A DNA stretch of 31,483 nucleotides. Source: Negativicutes bacterium (GTDB lineage: Bacteria; Bacillota_C; Negativicutes; Sporomusales_B; JARLHX01). The position numbers and the translations under genes are program-made. The notes beneath the pieces were generated by a model. It did not search any database. It was not told the origin of the DNA and saw only the letters and a program-made list of their open reading frames with translations. The DNA lies in NCBI GenBank assembly GCA_031292035.1, contig JARLHX010000033.1, positions 1 to 31,483 of the forward strand, in the 5' to 3' direction. Positions 14,605 to 22,822 of the stretch are shown piece by piece; position 1 is the stretch's first letter; each line of letters starts with the position of its first letter.

Positions 14605-15976
14605 AATATCCATCTCTGATAACATCACTTATATCTAATGTATTATCTTTTATTTCAATATTATTAAGTTTCTTAACTGCTCCATAAGCTTCTTTTAAGG
14701 AGAGCTTATCTCCTCTCCCGGAAATAACCCATAAGGTTTTATACCCCCTGGGTATTGATAGAAGCTTATCTTCACCTTTGCCATCAGTAAAATACACTAA
14801 CAAATTAACTTTATTGTTATTAGCATATTCAAAAACCGGGGTAAATTTAGTGCCTCCTCTTATATTCATTCTTTCTTTGATATCCTTTATCGATTTGACT
14901 TTATACATACGCCTGATTTCACTGTCACATTCTATAATCGTAATTTCATGATTATAATTTTTTACTATATTGAATACTTCTTTCATAGCTTGATTAAATT
15001 CTTCATCACTAATGCTTCCACTGATGTCAAGGGCAACAACAATTTTTGCCTTATGACTCCTAAGTTGACCTCTTAAATCCAATCTGTCGGGCTGTCTTCT
15101 GTTTCTTCTTGTTACCGTCTTCTTTTTATTACTTTCAACAGTTCCCATTAACCTCTTAAGATATATATTCCAGGGCAATTCACCCTTGCTATTTTTCAGT
15201 GATGCTATCATACTTTCTAAATAATTGGGAATACTGCCTTTTTGAGAATTATTAACGAATTTCTCAGTGAATTCGTTAAGTGTTTTTTCATCTATATCAC
15301 TGGAATCTTCCCAAATGTCATGGGTTTTTTCAGGATTATAATCAGTTTCTATTGTTTCATCTTTATTACTGTCATCCTCTGCTCCATCATTATCTGCCTC
15401 AAGTAAGTCTATGGCGGTTTGAATCTTCTCTACATAATATTCAAAGGGTTCAAACGGCAAGAGTTTTAAAGAATAGTTTAAATTTACCCATCCCAACGTG
15501 GTAGCATATGGCGGCAGATAATCCAAATATGTATTTACCACTATATCCATTGCCATATTAATAGCTAATATTCCATAGCCGGCCTTACCTTCTTTTGCTC
15601 TTATTAAATGCATAGATAATACGTGGAGTATCTCGTGCTTAATTGTACTTTCCATTTGTTTTATCGTAAGCGTCAGAAAAATTATGGGATTAAAATATAT
15701 AACATAGTTAGCTCCTTTAAAATTCACAGCAGTGGGACTGCTTATATCGAATCTTATTTCTCTTGCCATCTGCAACAAAAAATAGCCATAGAAATTATCT
15801 TTGTCTGCCATCAGACTTAAATTCACTTTATCTACAAGGCTAAAAAACTCTTCTTTAAAATCTTTTGGTATATTAATCGACTTGTCATCTTTATGATTTG
15901 CTGTTAAAAATGCAGTAATAATTTTCTTTGCTTTTTCATAAAGCCCTTGTGCTTGGATATCAAAATAAGTTTCCAT
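14552..15976 (-). CDS. Metallopeptidase-like plus VWA-domain protein (DUF2201 type)
   Basis: The 474-residue protein has two parts. The N-terminal region (about 40-180) resembles the putative metallopeptidase domain DUF2201_N and carries a zincin motif, KHEILHVLSMH (HEILH at residues 114-118). A long acidic linker (about 190-245) follows. The C-terminal region (about 310-455) is a VWA-like domain with the metal-binding MIDAS motif ALDISGSIS (317-323), RGGTKFTPVF and YFTDGKG. Such proteins pair with MoxR-type AAA+ ATPases, and the ATPase gene ends only three bases upstream. In known pairs the VWA protein acts as adaptor for remodelling a target; the target here is unknown. The last codons overlap a TetR-like relic, so the natural C-terminus may have been altered at the insertion edge. 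Confidence 0.85.
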   Translation of the reverse strand: METYFDIQAQGLYEKAKKIITAFLTANHKDDKSINIPKDFKEEFFSLVDKVNLSLMADKDNFYGYFLLQMAREIRFDISSPTAVNFKGANYVIYFNPIIFLTLTIKQMESTIKHEILHVLSMHLIRAKEGKAGYGILAINMAMDIVVNTYLDYLPPYATTLGWVNLNYSLKLLPFEPFEYYVEKIQTAIDLLEADNDGAEDDSNKDETIETDYNPEKTHDIWEDSSDIDEKTLNEFTEKFVNNSQKGSIPNYLESMIASLKNSKGELPWNIYLKRLMGTVESNKKKTVTRRNRRQPDRLDLRGQLRSHKAKIVVALDISGSISDEEFNQAMKEVFNIVKNYNHEITIIECDSEIRRMYKVKSIKDIKERMNIRGGTKFTPVFEYANNNKVNLLVYFTDGKGEDKLLSIPRGYKTLWVISGRGDKLSLKEAYGAVKKLNNIEIKDNTLDISDVIRDGYSMNNQERMHGLTQPAQI

Positions 15977-15979
15977 ATA

Positions 15980-17110
15980 TTATTCCCTTATTAAACGATA
16001 AGATTCGAAATATGCTTCGACAAAGGCTTCATTTTCGATGGCATATTTGTATACTCCAGGATAATTATTTTTAATATCTTTCATGATTCCGATCATTAAA
16101 TCTACAGGATATAGTTTTAAAAACTCCATAAGTCTGTCAGTAAAATAACTCGAGTCATAATGATCGTTTTTTGTGTTTGCCTCCAGATTTTTCAGGATAT
16201 TCTTTGCGGACAGATAAAGCCTTGTATGGCTTTCGCTTTTTACTTTTTCTCTAACAGCTTCCTGAAGAGAATCCCCCGAAAAAACATCTTCAAAAGATAT
16301 TAACGACTTGTAATCTGATTCAACAAAGCTGACAAACTCTTCGGCAATGAATTTGCCTACATTTCCTCTTACAACATTTAAAAACACGGATCTGGGTATT
16401 ACATTCTTTTCCGCCTTATACATTTTATAAATGCCAGAAATTCTTTCATAACTTCTTGGCGTTGCCCTTATATCATCTTCGTTTATTTTATGTAAATATT
16501 CCGGGAAGGTTGAAATAAACTCGATAACCTTCTGCTCAATTCCGGAGTCCATTGCCCAATCCAACCACTGAATATAATCAGGGTCCATATATAACCATAC
16601 AAATCTATTTTCTTGCGCTGCATCCATATCTACAACCTGGTAATCAAAATCCGAACCATATTTACTGGAAGGATTCATAGCTGCCAATATTTTTACATCT
16701 TCAGGCAACCTATATCCATTAATCTCTCTATTTAATATTAAATTCATCAGTTCCTGTTGTACTGTATGCTCACAGCGATTCATCTCGTCGATAAATAAAA
16801 GAACTGTTTTTCCTTTAGCTATTTCCTCATCAATTTCTCTCAGCTTATTGTGAACGGCATATACTGTAGTTTTCTTTTCAACCTTATCTCCCTGATCATT
16901 AACGCCTGCATAAGATTCTACAGTTGGAAGACCACCTATTTCACCTTCTTTAAGCAGATTCCCGTTAATAATAATTAAACTCCAATTGTTTTCTTTGGCA
17001 AGTTCCTTGGCTAAAGCCGTTTTTCCTATTCCGCTTTCCCCAACTATCAAAGGTACTTCTCCAGTAGATAGTACCAAGTCAACACCTTTTAAAGTATCTG
17101 TATAATTCAT
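15980..17110 (-). CDS. MoxR-like AAA+ ATPase
   Basis: The 376-residue ATPase has a Walker A at 24-31 (GESGIGKT), Walker B LLFIDE at 104-109 and sensor 1 around N146 in ILAAMNPS. RATPRSYERIS near residue 225 is the sensor-2 region usual in this group. The alpha-helical lid and a C-terminal helical extension fill the rest. It belongs to the dynein-related/MoxR branch (AAA_5) whose members form hexameric rings and act with VWA-domain partners, as in RavA-ViaA, NorQ-NorD and CoxD-CoxE. GGAGTGGAG precedes the ATG. It is the middle gene of a three-gene unit with gaps of 13 and 3 bases, so translation is closely coupled. Base composition is visibly AT-richer than that of neighbouring asnB or motB. 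Confidence 0.9.
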   Translation of the reverse strand: MNYTDTLKGVDLVLSTGEVPLIVGESGIGKTALAKELAKENNWSLIIINGNLLKEGEIGGLPTVESYAGVNDQGDKVEKKTTVYAVHNKLREIDEEIAKGKTVLLFIDEMNRCEHTVQQELMNLILNREINGYRLPEDVKILAAMNPSSKYGSDFDYQVVDMDAAQENRFVWLYMDPDYIQWLDWAMDSGIEQKVIEFISTFPEYLHKINEDDIRATPRSYERISGIYKMYKAEKNVIPRSVFLNVVRGNVGKFIAEEFVSFVESDYKSLISFEDVFSGDSLQEAVREKVKSESHTRLYLSAKNILKNLEANTKNDHYDSSYFTDRLMEFLKLYPVDLMIGIMKDIKNNYPGVYKYAIENEAFVEAYFESYRLIRE

Positions 17111-17123
17111 GATATCTCCACTC

Positions 17124-17927
17124 CTATATCAGCTTCAGCTTTTCATCTACCGCTATTTTTTTCGCCTTTTTACTTCCATACTTATAGATAAACATTAGCT
17201 TGTCCATTGGCATAATGTCACTATTCTTATCTACAGTACTATAATTCAAATAATCTCTGACATACTTTTCTTCAACCTCTTCATCTGCTAATGCTTCCTT
17301 TAACACTTGTTCCAAATCAGCTCTGGTTATTTCTTTCATAACATATTTAATCACTAAAAAATTTACTTTCAAAAATTCCAGTATTCTATTTTTATCTAAA
17401 TTATTTATAAGCCTGATAGCCCTCTCATTATTCTTGATAGCGATAAGCTCTGCATTATGTGCAGGTGAATTTATATAGCGCAATGCGTCATAACTTATTC
17501 TTACAGCCTCTTCTTGCACACTTTCATAAGGTTCTTTTATAAACTTTATTGAATCATAATTTTTTCTCACAGCCAGTAATTGCAATTCCTCACTTGGATT
17601 ATTAATATATTTAATAGCCCATCCAGCCTGATTTATAGCTAATTTAATCAAATCATCGGTTGGATTTTTAATATACTCCAAGTTAATCCATCCATCATTT
17701 ATAGCCTTTATCATCATAGCTTCGGTAGGATTATTTATAAATTCAATCGCCCGGGCATTATTGTCTATAGCTGCTTCTTGCATCTCTTGCGTTGGATTAT
17801 CTATATATTTTAACGCAAGCCCATTTTTTTTAACAGCCAATAACTTCATCTCATCGGTAGGATTGTTTATATATGCTATAGCATTAGGATTATTCTTTAT
17901 CATTTCAATGAGCTTTGCTTTTTCCAT
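17124..17927 (-). CDS. Repeat protein with eight 22-residue units (DUF4116-like)
   Basis: The 267-residue protein is dominated by consecutive 22-residue repeats from residue 21 to 196, all in register without insertions. The unit reads approximately NNPTEEMQLAAIKNNGxAIKYI; clear examples begin NNPTDEMK, DNPTQEMQ, NNPTEAMM, KNPTDDLI and NNPSEELQ. A partial unit (NNPNAIAYI) precedes and a divergent one follows. Such repeats form helical solenoids that bind other macromolecules; DUF4116 repeats are the nearest family I can name. The last 70 residues are non-repetitive and charged. The first ATG of the frame is at 17948, but 17927 has AGAAGGAAAG at better spacing. First gene of the MoxR/VWA unit, so it may be its sensor, adaptor or target. 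Confidence 0.8.
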   Translation of the reverse strand: MEKAKLIEMIKNNPNAIAYINNPTDEMKLLAVKKNGLALKYIDNPTQEMQEAAIDNNARAIEFINNPTEAMMIKAINDGWINLEYIKNPTDDLIKLAINQAGWAIKYINNPSEELQLLAVRKNYDSIKFIKEPYESVQEEAVRISYDALRYINSPAHNAELIAIKNNERAIRLINNLDKNRILEFLKVNFLVIKYVMKEITRADLEQVLKEALADEEVEEKYVRDYLNYSTVDKNSDIMPMDKLMFIYKYGSKKAKKIAVDEKLKLI

Positions 17928-17988
17928 GATATTCTTTCCTTCTGTCATTTATAATTAATCTGCATTTTTAGCTGATCTAAATAGACTA

Positions 17989-17994
17989 ATTATA
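17989..17994 (-). promoter_or_regulatory. Extended -10 promoter of the repeat/MoxR/VWA unit
   Basis: On the minus strand TGGTATAAT gives a perfect -10 hexamer with the TGn extension; the -35 region is poor. Transcription would begin near 17982, about 55 bases before the ATG at 17927. It makes the three-gene unit independent of its neighbours. Confidence 0.6.
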
Positions 17995-18017
17995 CCACTG
18001 TACAAAAAACAGGTCTA

Positions 18018-18174
18018 TAAATCGGCTTCGGCCTTTTTCTTCAATCTAACCCCAACACCGCCTAACCATCCTCCACAACACCGCCGGACATTTTCGCGGT
18101 CCCTGATTCGCTTCCCCCTCGCCTACCATCCAAATCGGAAGCAGCCGAAAACTCGCTTAATAAGCGGGTTTTCG
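18018..18174 (+). repeat. Half-terminator plus degenerate tmRNA-tail-like repeat (copy A) with its terminator
   Basis: The stretch begins with GGCTTCGGCCTTTTT (18023), the 3' half of a terminator like those at 11364 and 12513, but without its 5' arm. From about 18041 to 18158 it resembles the region at 30250-30406 in order: AATCT-AACC, CCATCCTCCAC, CGCCGGACA, CCCTCGCCT, AAATC-GGA and AGCCGAAAAC. It lacks about 45 bases found in that copy. It ends in a hairpin with 13-base arms (18146-18158 and 18162-18174, one G-U pair) rich in T at its 3' side, probably the original terminator. Nothing else is seen between 17995 and asnB. Confidence 0.55.
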
Positions 18175-18290
18175 TTGTTTATGGGGAAATGTTAAAGCCT
18201 GCTTTTGTAAATGGATATTGTTCCTTGTGTACTTGCCCGGACTGAAGTGCACAATAAAAGATAAAAGATTGCCCAAGAGGAGGGGTTGTT

Positions 18291-20153
18291 ATGTGCGGTA
18301 TTGCGGGTTGGGTTGATTGGAAACAAGATTTGAGCCGGCAGGACGCGATATTGGATAAAATGATCAGCACCATACGACACCGCGGTCCGGATGCGGAAGG
18401 AAAATGGCTGTCACAGCGGGCTGCGCTGGGACATCGCCGGCTTATCGTCATTGACCCGGAGGGTGGCACCCAACCGATGATAGCGAAAGAAGGCGGCCAC
18501 GACTATGTTCTGACCTACAACGGTGAAATCTACAATTTCCGTGAACTGCGCGCGGAACTGGAAGCACGCGGCCACAAGTTCCGGTCTCACTCCGACACCG
18601 AAGTTTTGCTGCGGTCCTACCTGGAGTGGGGCAACAACTGCGTCACTCATCTCAATGGCATATTCGCCTTCGGCCTGTGGGACGGCAAAAAGGAGCAACT
18701 ATTGCTGGCCCGCGATCACCTGGGCGTGAAGCCGCTTTTTTACGCCGAGCGCGGCAATGGAGTCATTTTCGGGTCGGAACTCAAGGCGCTGCTCGCCCAT
18801 CCTCTTGTCAAGGCGGAGGTGGAAACCAACGGCTTGTTAGAAGCTTTCAACTTCTTTCCCCTGCATATACCCGGCAGCGGTCTTTTCCGAAACGTGTCCG
18901 AAGTTCGTCCCGGACACCGGCTGGTATTCGACCATAACGGCCGTCGCGACACGCAGTACTGGTCTCTTAAGAGCGCACCCCACACCGACAATCTGAAGAC
19001 AACCACCGAGCGTATCCGTGCTTTGCTTGAAGATACCGTCGGTCGCCAACTTATTGCCGACGTTCCGGTTGTCACCCTGCTGTCAGGCGGCCTCGACTCC
19101 AGCGGACTGACCGCCCTGGCGGCCAATGAATTCGCCCGGGAAGGCAAAAAACTCAATACCTATTCGGTCGAATTCGAGGAAAGCAGTCGCTATTTCTTAA
19201 AGAGCGCGGTCCATGAAAGCCTCGACACGCCCTATGTTAAGCTTGTCGCTGACTATGTCGGTACCGCGCATCATGATATCCTGGTTGACTCGGCCAAACT
19301 TCTCGACAACCTGCTTGTGCCGATGTACGCTCACGACCATCCGGCCTATGGCCAATTGGAAACCTCAATGTATCTGCTGTTTAAAGCGATCAAAAACGAT
19401 GCGACCGTCGCCCTCTCGGGAGAGTCGGCCGACGAAGTATTCGGCGGTTATCAATGGTTCTTCAGTGAAGATCTTATGCATCTTACGACTTTTCCCTGGA
19501 TTGCGTTGCTCGCGCGGGGTACTTTCGCGGCCGAGCAGATTTTATCGTGGTTTTCGCCGGAGATAATCGAAATAGTCCGCCCCAGCGAATATCTTGCCGC
19601 CAGATACCGGGAAGCGGTTGCCGAAGTGCCCAGGCTGGAAGGCGAAAGCAGTCTGGATGCCAAACGGCGGGAAGCTTTTTATTTTAATCTCACGCGTTTT
19701 CTGCCGATCATGCTCGACCGGAAAGACCGCACGAGCATGGCTGTTGGCTTCGAGGTTCGTGTGCCGTTCTGCGACCACAGACTGGTAGAGTATGTCTGGA
19801 ATATACCCTGGGAAATGAAAGCAGTCGGCAGTATCGAGAAAGGAATATTGCGACAGGCGCTCGCCGATATTTTGCCAACCGAGGTGGTGAACCGTCGTAA
19901 AAGCGGCTATCCAGCCTCCCACCATCCTGTTTATGTGCAAGGAGTCCGCGCAATATTCCAGGATCTGCTGAGTGATCGTAGCGCCCCGATTCGCCCCTTT
20001 CTCAATATCCCGATGATTGAAGCAACCTTTAACAACAACGCAGCACAAGAGCATGCTTTCGACGTCAATCCACTGGAACGCTTCATTCAGGTAAACGCCT
20101 GGCTGAAGGATTACCATGTTTCTCTGCCTGTCAGACAACTGGAAATGGTCTAA
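18291..20153 (+). CDS. asnB: Asparagine synthetase, glutamine-hydrolysing
   Basis: It converts aspartate, glutamine and ATP to asparagine and glutamate. In 620 residues, an N-terminal class II glutaminase domain starts with the catalytic Cys2 (MCGIAGW) and shows RHRGPD and YNGEIYNF. The C-terminal synthetase domain has the pyrophosphate loop LLSGGLDSS (S265-S271), SGESADEVFGGY and MLDRKDRTSMAVGFEVRVPF. All catalytic motifs are intact. AGGAGGGG precedes the ATG. The gene is separated from the AT-rich island by the scar described at 18018-18174. The enzyme is commonly used either for free asparagine or, in some clusters, for modifying cell-wall peptides; nothing nearby supports the latter. Confidence 0.93.
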   Translation: MCGIAGWVDWKQDLSRQDAILDKMISTIRHRGPDAEGKWLSQRAALGHRRLIVIDPEGGTQPMIAKEGGHDYVLTYNGEIYNFRELRAELEARGHKFRSHSDTEVLLRSYLEWGNNCVTHLNGIFAFGLWDGKKEQLLLARDHLGVKPLFYAERGNGVIFGSELKALLAHPLVKAEVETNGLLEAFNFFPLHIPGSGLFRNVSEVRPGHRLVFDHNGRRDTQYWSLKSAPHTDNLKTTTERIRALLEDTVGRQLIADVPVVTLLSGGLDSSGLTALAANEFAREGKKLNTYSVEFEESSRYFLKSAVHESLDTPYVKLVADYVGTAHHDILVDSAKLLDNLLVPMYAHDHPAYGQLETSMYLLFKAIKNDATVALSGESADEVFGGYQWFFSEDLMHLTTFPWIALLARGTFAAEQILSWFSPEIIEIVRPSEYLAARYREAVAEVPRLEGESSLDAKRREAFYFNLTRFLPIMLDRKDRTSMAVGFEVRVPFCDHRLVEYVWNIPWEMKAVGSIEKGILRQALADILPTEVVNRRKSGYPASHHPVYVQGVRAIFQDLLSDRSAPIRPFLNIPMIEATFNNNAAQEHAFDVNPLERFIQVNAWLKDYHVSLPVRQLEMV

Positions 20154-20265
20154 CTGCCTCAACTGAAGTCTCCGTCTCGAGCCTCTTCTTTCCCCCGCTC
20201 TCCGAATAGAATTGGCCGAGCGGGAAATGTTAAAGATAAACCATCGTCAGGAAAGGGGTAGATTC

Positions 20266-20391
20266 ATGGACCTGAAAGCAGCGCTGGCCGATTTGTCGGC
20301 CGATCAGATCGCCGAAGTCAAAGCTTACGAACAGCAGTTGACGCAGAAATACGGCAACAACGTCATCCTCCTGGCTTTCAACAAGAAATAA
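20266..20391 (+). CDS. Small acidic protein of 41 residues, function unknown
   Basis: A short frame with a convincing AGGAAAGGGG before the ATG. It reads MDLKAALADLSADQIAEVKA and continues YEQQLTQKYGNNVILLAFNKK. The first 30 residues would form one amphipathic helix and the end a short hydrophobic strand. It is closed by a perfect 14-base terminator hairpin 13 bases later, supporting a real gene. It may be co-transcribed with asnB, 112 bases upstream. No family is recognised. Confidence 0.65.
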   Translation: MDLKAALADLSADQIAEVKAYEQQLTQKYGNNVILLAFNKK

Positions 20392-20403
20392 TAGCAGCAA
20401 CAG

Positions 20404-20438
20404 CAAAGCACCTGCCATGATGGCAGGTGCTTTGTTTT
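20404..20438. terminator. Bidirectional-type terminator between the small gene and dctP
   Basis: Perfect 14-base arms (20404-20417 and 20421-20434) with a TGA loop, followed by TTTT on the plus strand. It lies between convergent genes and may stop both. Confidence 0.85.
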
Positions 20439-20447
20439 CGCACTGAA

Positions 20448-21452
20448 TTATTTTACTGCCCGGATCTGGTCGATGATTTCCTTGTATTCGGGGTAGCTGG
20501 CGTACATCGGTTCCACCGCTTTGCGGAACGGCGCTTTGTCCACCGTAGAGATGACGACCCCTTTGTCTTTTAGTTCCTTCAGCGACTTGTCGGTGTACTC
20601 GGCCCACAGTTTCTTCTGATATACTGCGGCTTCCGCGGCGGCGTCCCGCACGAGCTTCTGGTCTTCGGGGCTCAGGGAGTCGAAGACTTTTTTGCTCATG
20701 ATGACGATTTCCGGCACCATGGAATGCTCATCAAGGGCATAGTACTTGCAGACTTCGTAGTGTTTCATGGCCCACAGGCTGGGCGGGTTGTTCTCCGCGC
20801 CGTCGATGATGCCTGACTGCAGGCTGCTGTAGACTTCGCCGTAGCCCATCGGAGTGGCCGAAGCGCCCAGGCTGTTGACGGTATCGACGAAGATCTTGCT
20901 CTGCTGGACTCTGATTTTTTGTCCCTTGGCGTCGTCAGGGCTGTTGATCGCCTTATTCTTGGTATAGAAGCTGCGGGCACCGGAATCGTAGAAAGCCAGG
21001 CCCACCAGATTGCTCTTTTCCAGTTCCGTCATCATGCCTTGGCCGATCGGGCCGTCCAGCACCTTCCACAGGTGGGCCCCGTCGTTGAACAGGAACGGCA
21101 TTGAGAAGACGCCGATTTTCGGGACAAAGCCCACCAACGGCGCGGTATTGACCCGATTGATGGCGATGGTCCCCATCTGGGTCATTTCGATGGTCTCTTT
21201 CTCACCGCCAAGTTGAGCATTGGCGTAAACCTGCATTTTGACCCGGCCCTGAGACCTGTCTTCAAGCAATTTGGCCATGTACTTGAGTCCCATGACTGTC
21301 GGATAATCCTCCGGCTGATTGTCGGCCGCCTTGAGCAGCACCTCTTTCTTGGCCGGGGCCGGAGCTGGCGTCGAAGATCCACACCCAGCCAGTACCGCCG
21401 AGAAAGCAAAAATCAGAACAATTGCCAGAGTACACCATTTCCAGTTTTTCAT
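20448..21452 (-). CDS. dctP: TRAP transporter substrate-binding lipoprotein (DctP family)
   Basis: The 334-residue extracytoplasmic solute receptor delivers an organic acid, probably a sugar acid or C4-dicarboxylate-like compound, to the DctQM permease. It begins with a lipoprotein signal, a basic MKNWKW start, a hydrophobic segment and the lipobox AVLAGC, followed by an Ala/Pro linker. Family motifs include KIRVQQSKIF (the Arg that binds the carboxylate), QSGIIDGAENNPPSLW and PEIVIMSKKVFDSL. Two adjacent ATG codons follow GAGGAGG; the second (21452) has the better spacing. It is the last gene of the unit, 79 bases after dctM. The ligand is not predictable by eye. Confidence 0.92.
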   Translation of the reverse strand: MKNWKWCTLAIVLIFAFSAVLAGCGSSTPAPAPAKKEVLLKAADNQPEDYPTVMGLKYMAKLLEDRSQGRVKMQVYANAQLGGEKETIEMTQMGTIAINRVNTAPLVGFVPKIGVFSMPFLFNDGAHLWKVLDGPIGQGMMTELEKSNLVGLAFYDSGARSFYTKNKAINSPDDAKGQKIRVQQSKIFVDTVNSLGASATPMGYGEVYSSLQSGIIDGAENNPPSLWAMKHYEVCKYYALDEHSMVPEIVIMSKKVFDSLSPEDQKLVRDAAAEAAVYQKKLWAEYTDKSLKELKDKGVVISTVDKAPFRKAVEPMYASYPEYKEIIDQIRAVK

Positions 21453-21531
21453 CATAATCCTCCTCACAAAATAGAATCCGCACCTGATCAATGTTGCGCT
21501 CCTACCCTCCTTCGGCCGGTTTTGTTCATCA

Positions 21532-22821
21532 CTATGGCATAAACATTTTCGGCAGGGTCATGGTAACAGCCGGAATATAAGTAACGAGCAGCAGTACGAC
21601 AATCAGTATCGGAATAAACAGCAGGACCGCCTTGACCGTGCTCTCCAGCGTACACTTGGCAATGGCGCAGCCGACGAAAAGCGCGGTTCCCACCGGCGGA
21701 TGAACCAAGCCGATGGACAGGTTCAGCAGCAGCATAATCCCGAAGTGGACCGGATGCATGCCAATACCCATGGCGATCGGCAGAAAAATCGGTGTAAGGA
21801 TCAGGATCGATGCCGCCATATCCATAAAGAAGCCGATGATCAGAATAAAGAGGTTGATCAGAATCAGCACATACACCGGGTCTTTTGTCATTGCCGCCAA
21901 ACCGGTGGCAACGGTTTGGGGAATATGCTCGTAGGCCATGATCCAGCCGAAGGCCGAAGACGTAGCCACAAGGAAAAACACCATGGCGCAAGTGATGGCC
22001 GTCCGTTCCAGAATTTGCGGCATCTGCTTCAAGGTCAGTTCTTTGTAGTAAAAACCGGTCAGAATCAGGGCATAAACACAGGCGATGGCCCCGGACTCGG
22101 TGGCGGTGAAGATACCGGAGACGATACCGCCGACAATGATGACCGCAGCCATCAGGCTGAGGAAGCCGTCCTTCAGCGCCCCCCAGCTTTCCTTGAAGGA
22201 CCGCTTGGGCTCCTTGGCGTAGCCGCGCTTTAAGGCCAGGAAATAGCTTACCGTCATGAGACCCAGTCCGATCATCAGCCCAGGCAGATATCCGGCCAGG
22301 AACATCGCTCCAATGGATACTGTGCCGCCGGCGGCTACGGCGTAAATGATTGCGTTGTGGCTGGGCGGCAGGATGATCCCGGTGGTCGAGGCGCAAACCG
22401 TCACCGATACGGCGAAGTCCTTGCCATAGCCCTTGCGTTCCATCATCGGGATCAGCACCGGGCCGACCGAGGCTACGTCAGCCACCGACGATCCGGTGGT
22501 GCCACCGAAGAACATGCTTGCGACAATATTGATCATCGCCAGTCCGCCGCGCATCCTGCCGACCAGGATGCTGGCAAAGTCGACAATCCGCCTGGCGATC
22601 CCGCCCTCGGCCATGATATGACCGGCCAGCACGAAGAAAGGAATCGTCATCAGCGGGAACGAGTCCAGCGACGCCACCATCCGCTGGGCCAGCGGCGTAA
22701 GGGGAATACCCACGTACAGGCAGGTGACCAGGGATGAAAGCCCCAGGCTGAAGGCGATCGGCACGCGGATAATCATCATCACAATAAAAGTGCCTAACAG
22801 CAGCCATGCGCCAATATCCAT
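21532..22821 (-). CDS. dctM: TRAP transporter large permease (DctM family)
   Basis: A 429-residue polytopic membrane protein that couples sodium or proton movement to uptake of the substrate bound by DctP. It has about 11-12 hydrophobic segments. Family signatures include PLMTIPFFVLAGHIMAEGGI near residue 60, FFGGTTGSSVADVASVG near 115, and GIILPPSHNAIIYA near 158. The start overlaps the regulatory context of dctQ: the dctQ stop and this ATG are separated by one base, with AAGGGGGG upstream, indicating translational coupling. Confidence 0.93.
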   Translation of the reverse strand: MDIGAWLLLGTFIVMMIIRVPIAFSLGLSSLVTCLYVGIPLTPLAQRMVASLDSFPLMTIPFFVLAGHIMAEGGIARRIVDFASILVGRMRGGLAMINIVASMFFGGTTGSSVADVASVGPVLIPMMERKGYGKDFAVSVTVCASTTGIILPPSHNAIIYAVAAGGTVSIGAMFLAGYLPGLMIGLGLMTVSYFLALKRGYAKEPKRSFKESWGALKDGFLSLMAAVIIVGGIVSGIFTATESGAIACVYALILTGFYYKELTLKQMPQILERTAITCAMVFFLVATSSAFGWIMAYEHIPQTVATGLAAMTKDPVYVLILINLFILIIGFFMDMAASILILTPIFLPIAMGIGMHPVHFGIMLLLNLSIGLVHPPVGTALFVGCAIAKCTLESTVKAVLLFIPILIVVLLLVTYIPAVTMTLPKMFMP

Positions 22822-22822
22822 A

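Noticed and set aside
17340..17867. CRISPR-like array, because of regular 66-base periodicity
   Set aside because: The periodicity is of coding repeats with diverged DNA and an open frame; there are no identical direct repeats with unique spacers.
18180..18290. T-box or riboswitch before asnB
   Set aside because: No T-box consensus (AGGGTGGNACC) or other known riboswitch core is present.
21488..22396. Overlapping minus-strand frame in the dctM gene
   Set aside because: Out-of-frame Arg/His/Gly-rich translation within DctM coding sequence.
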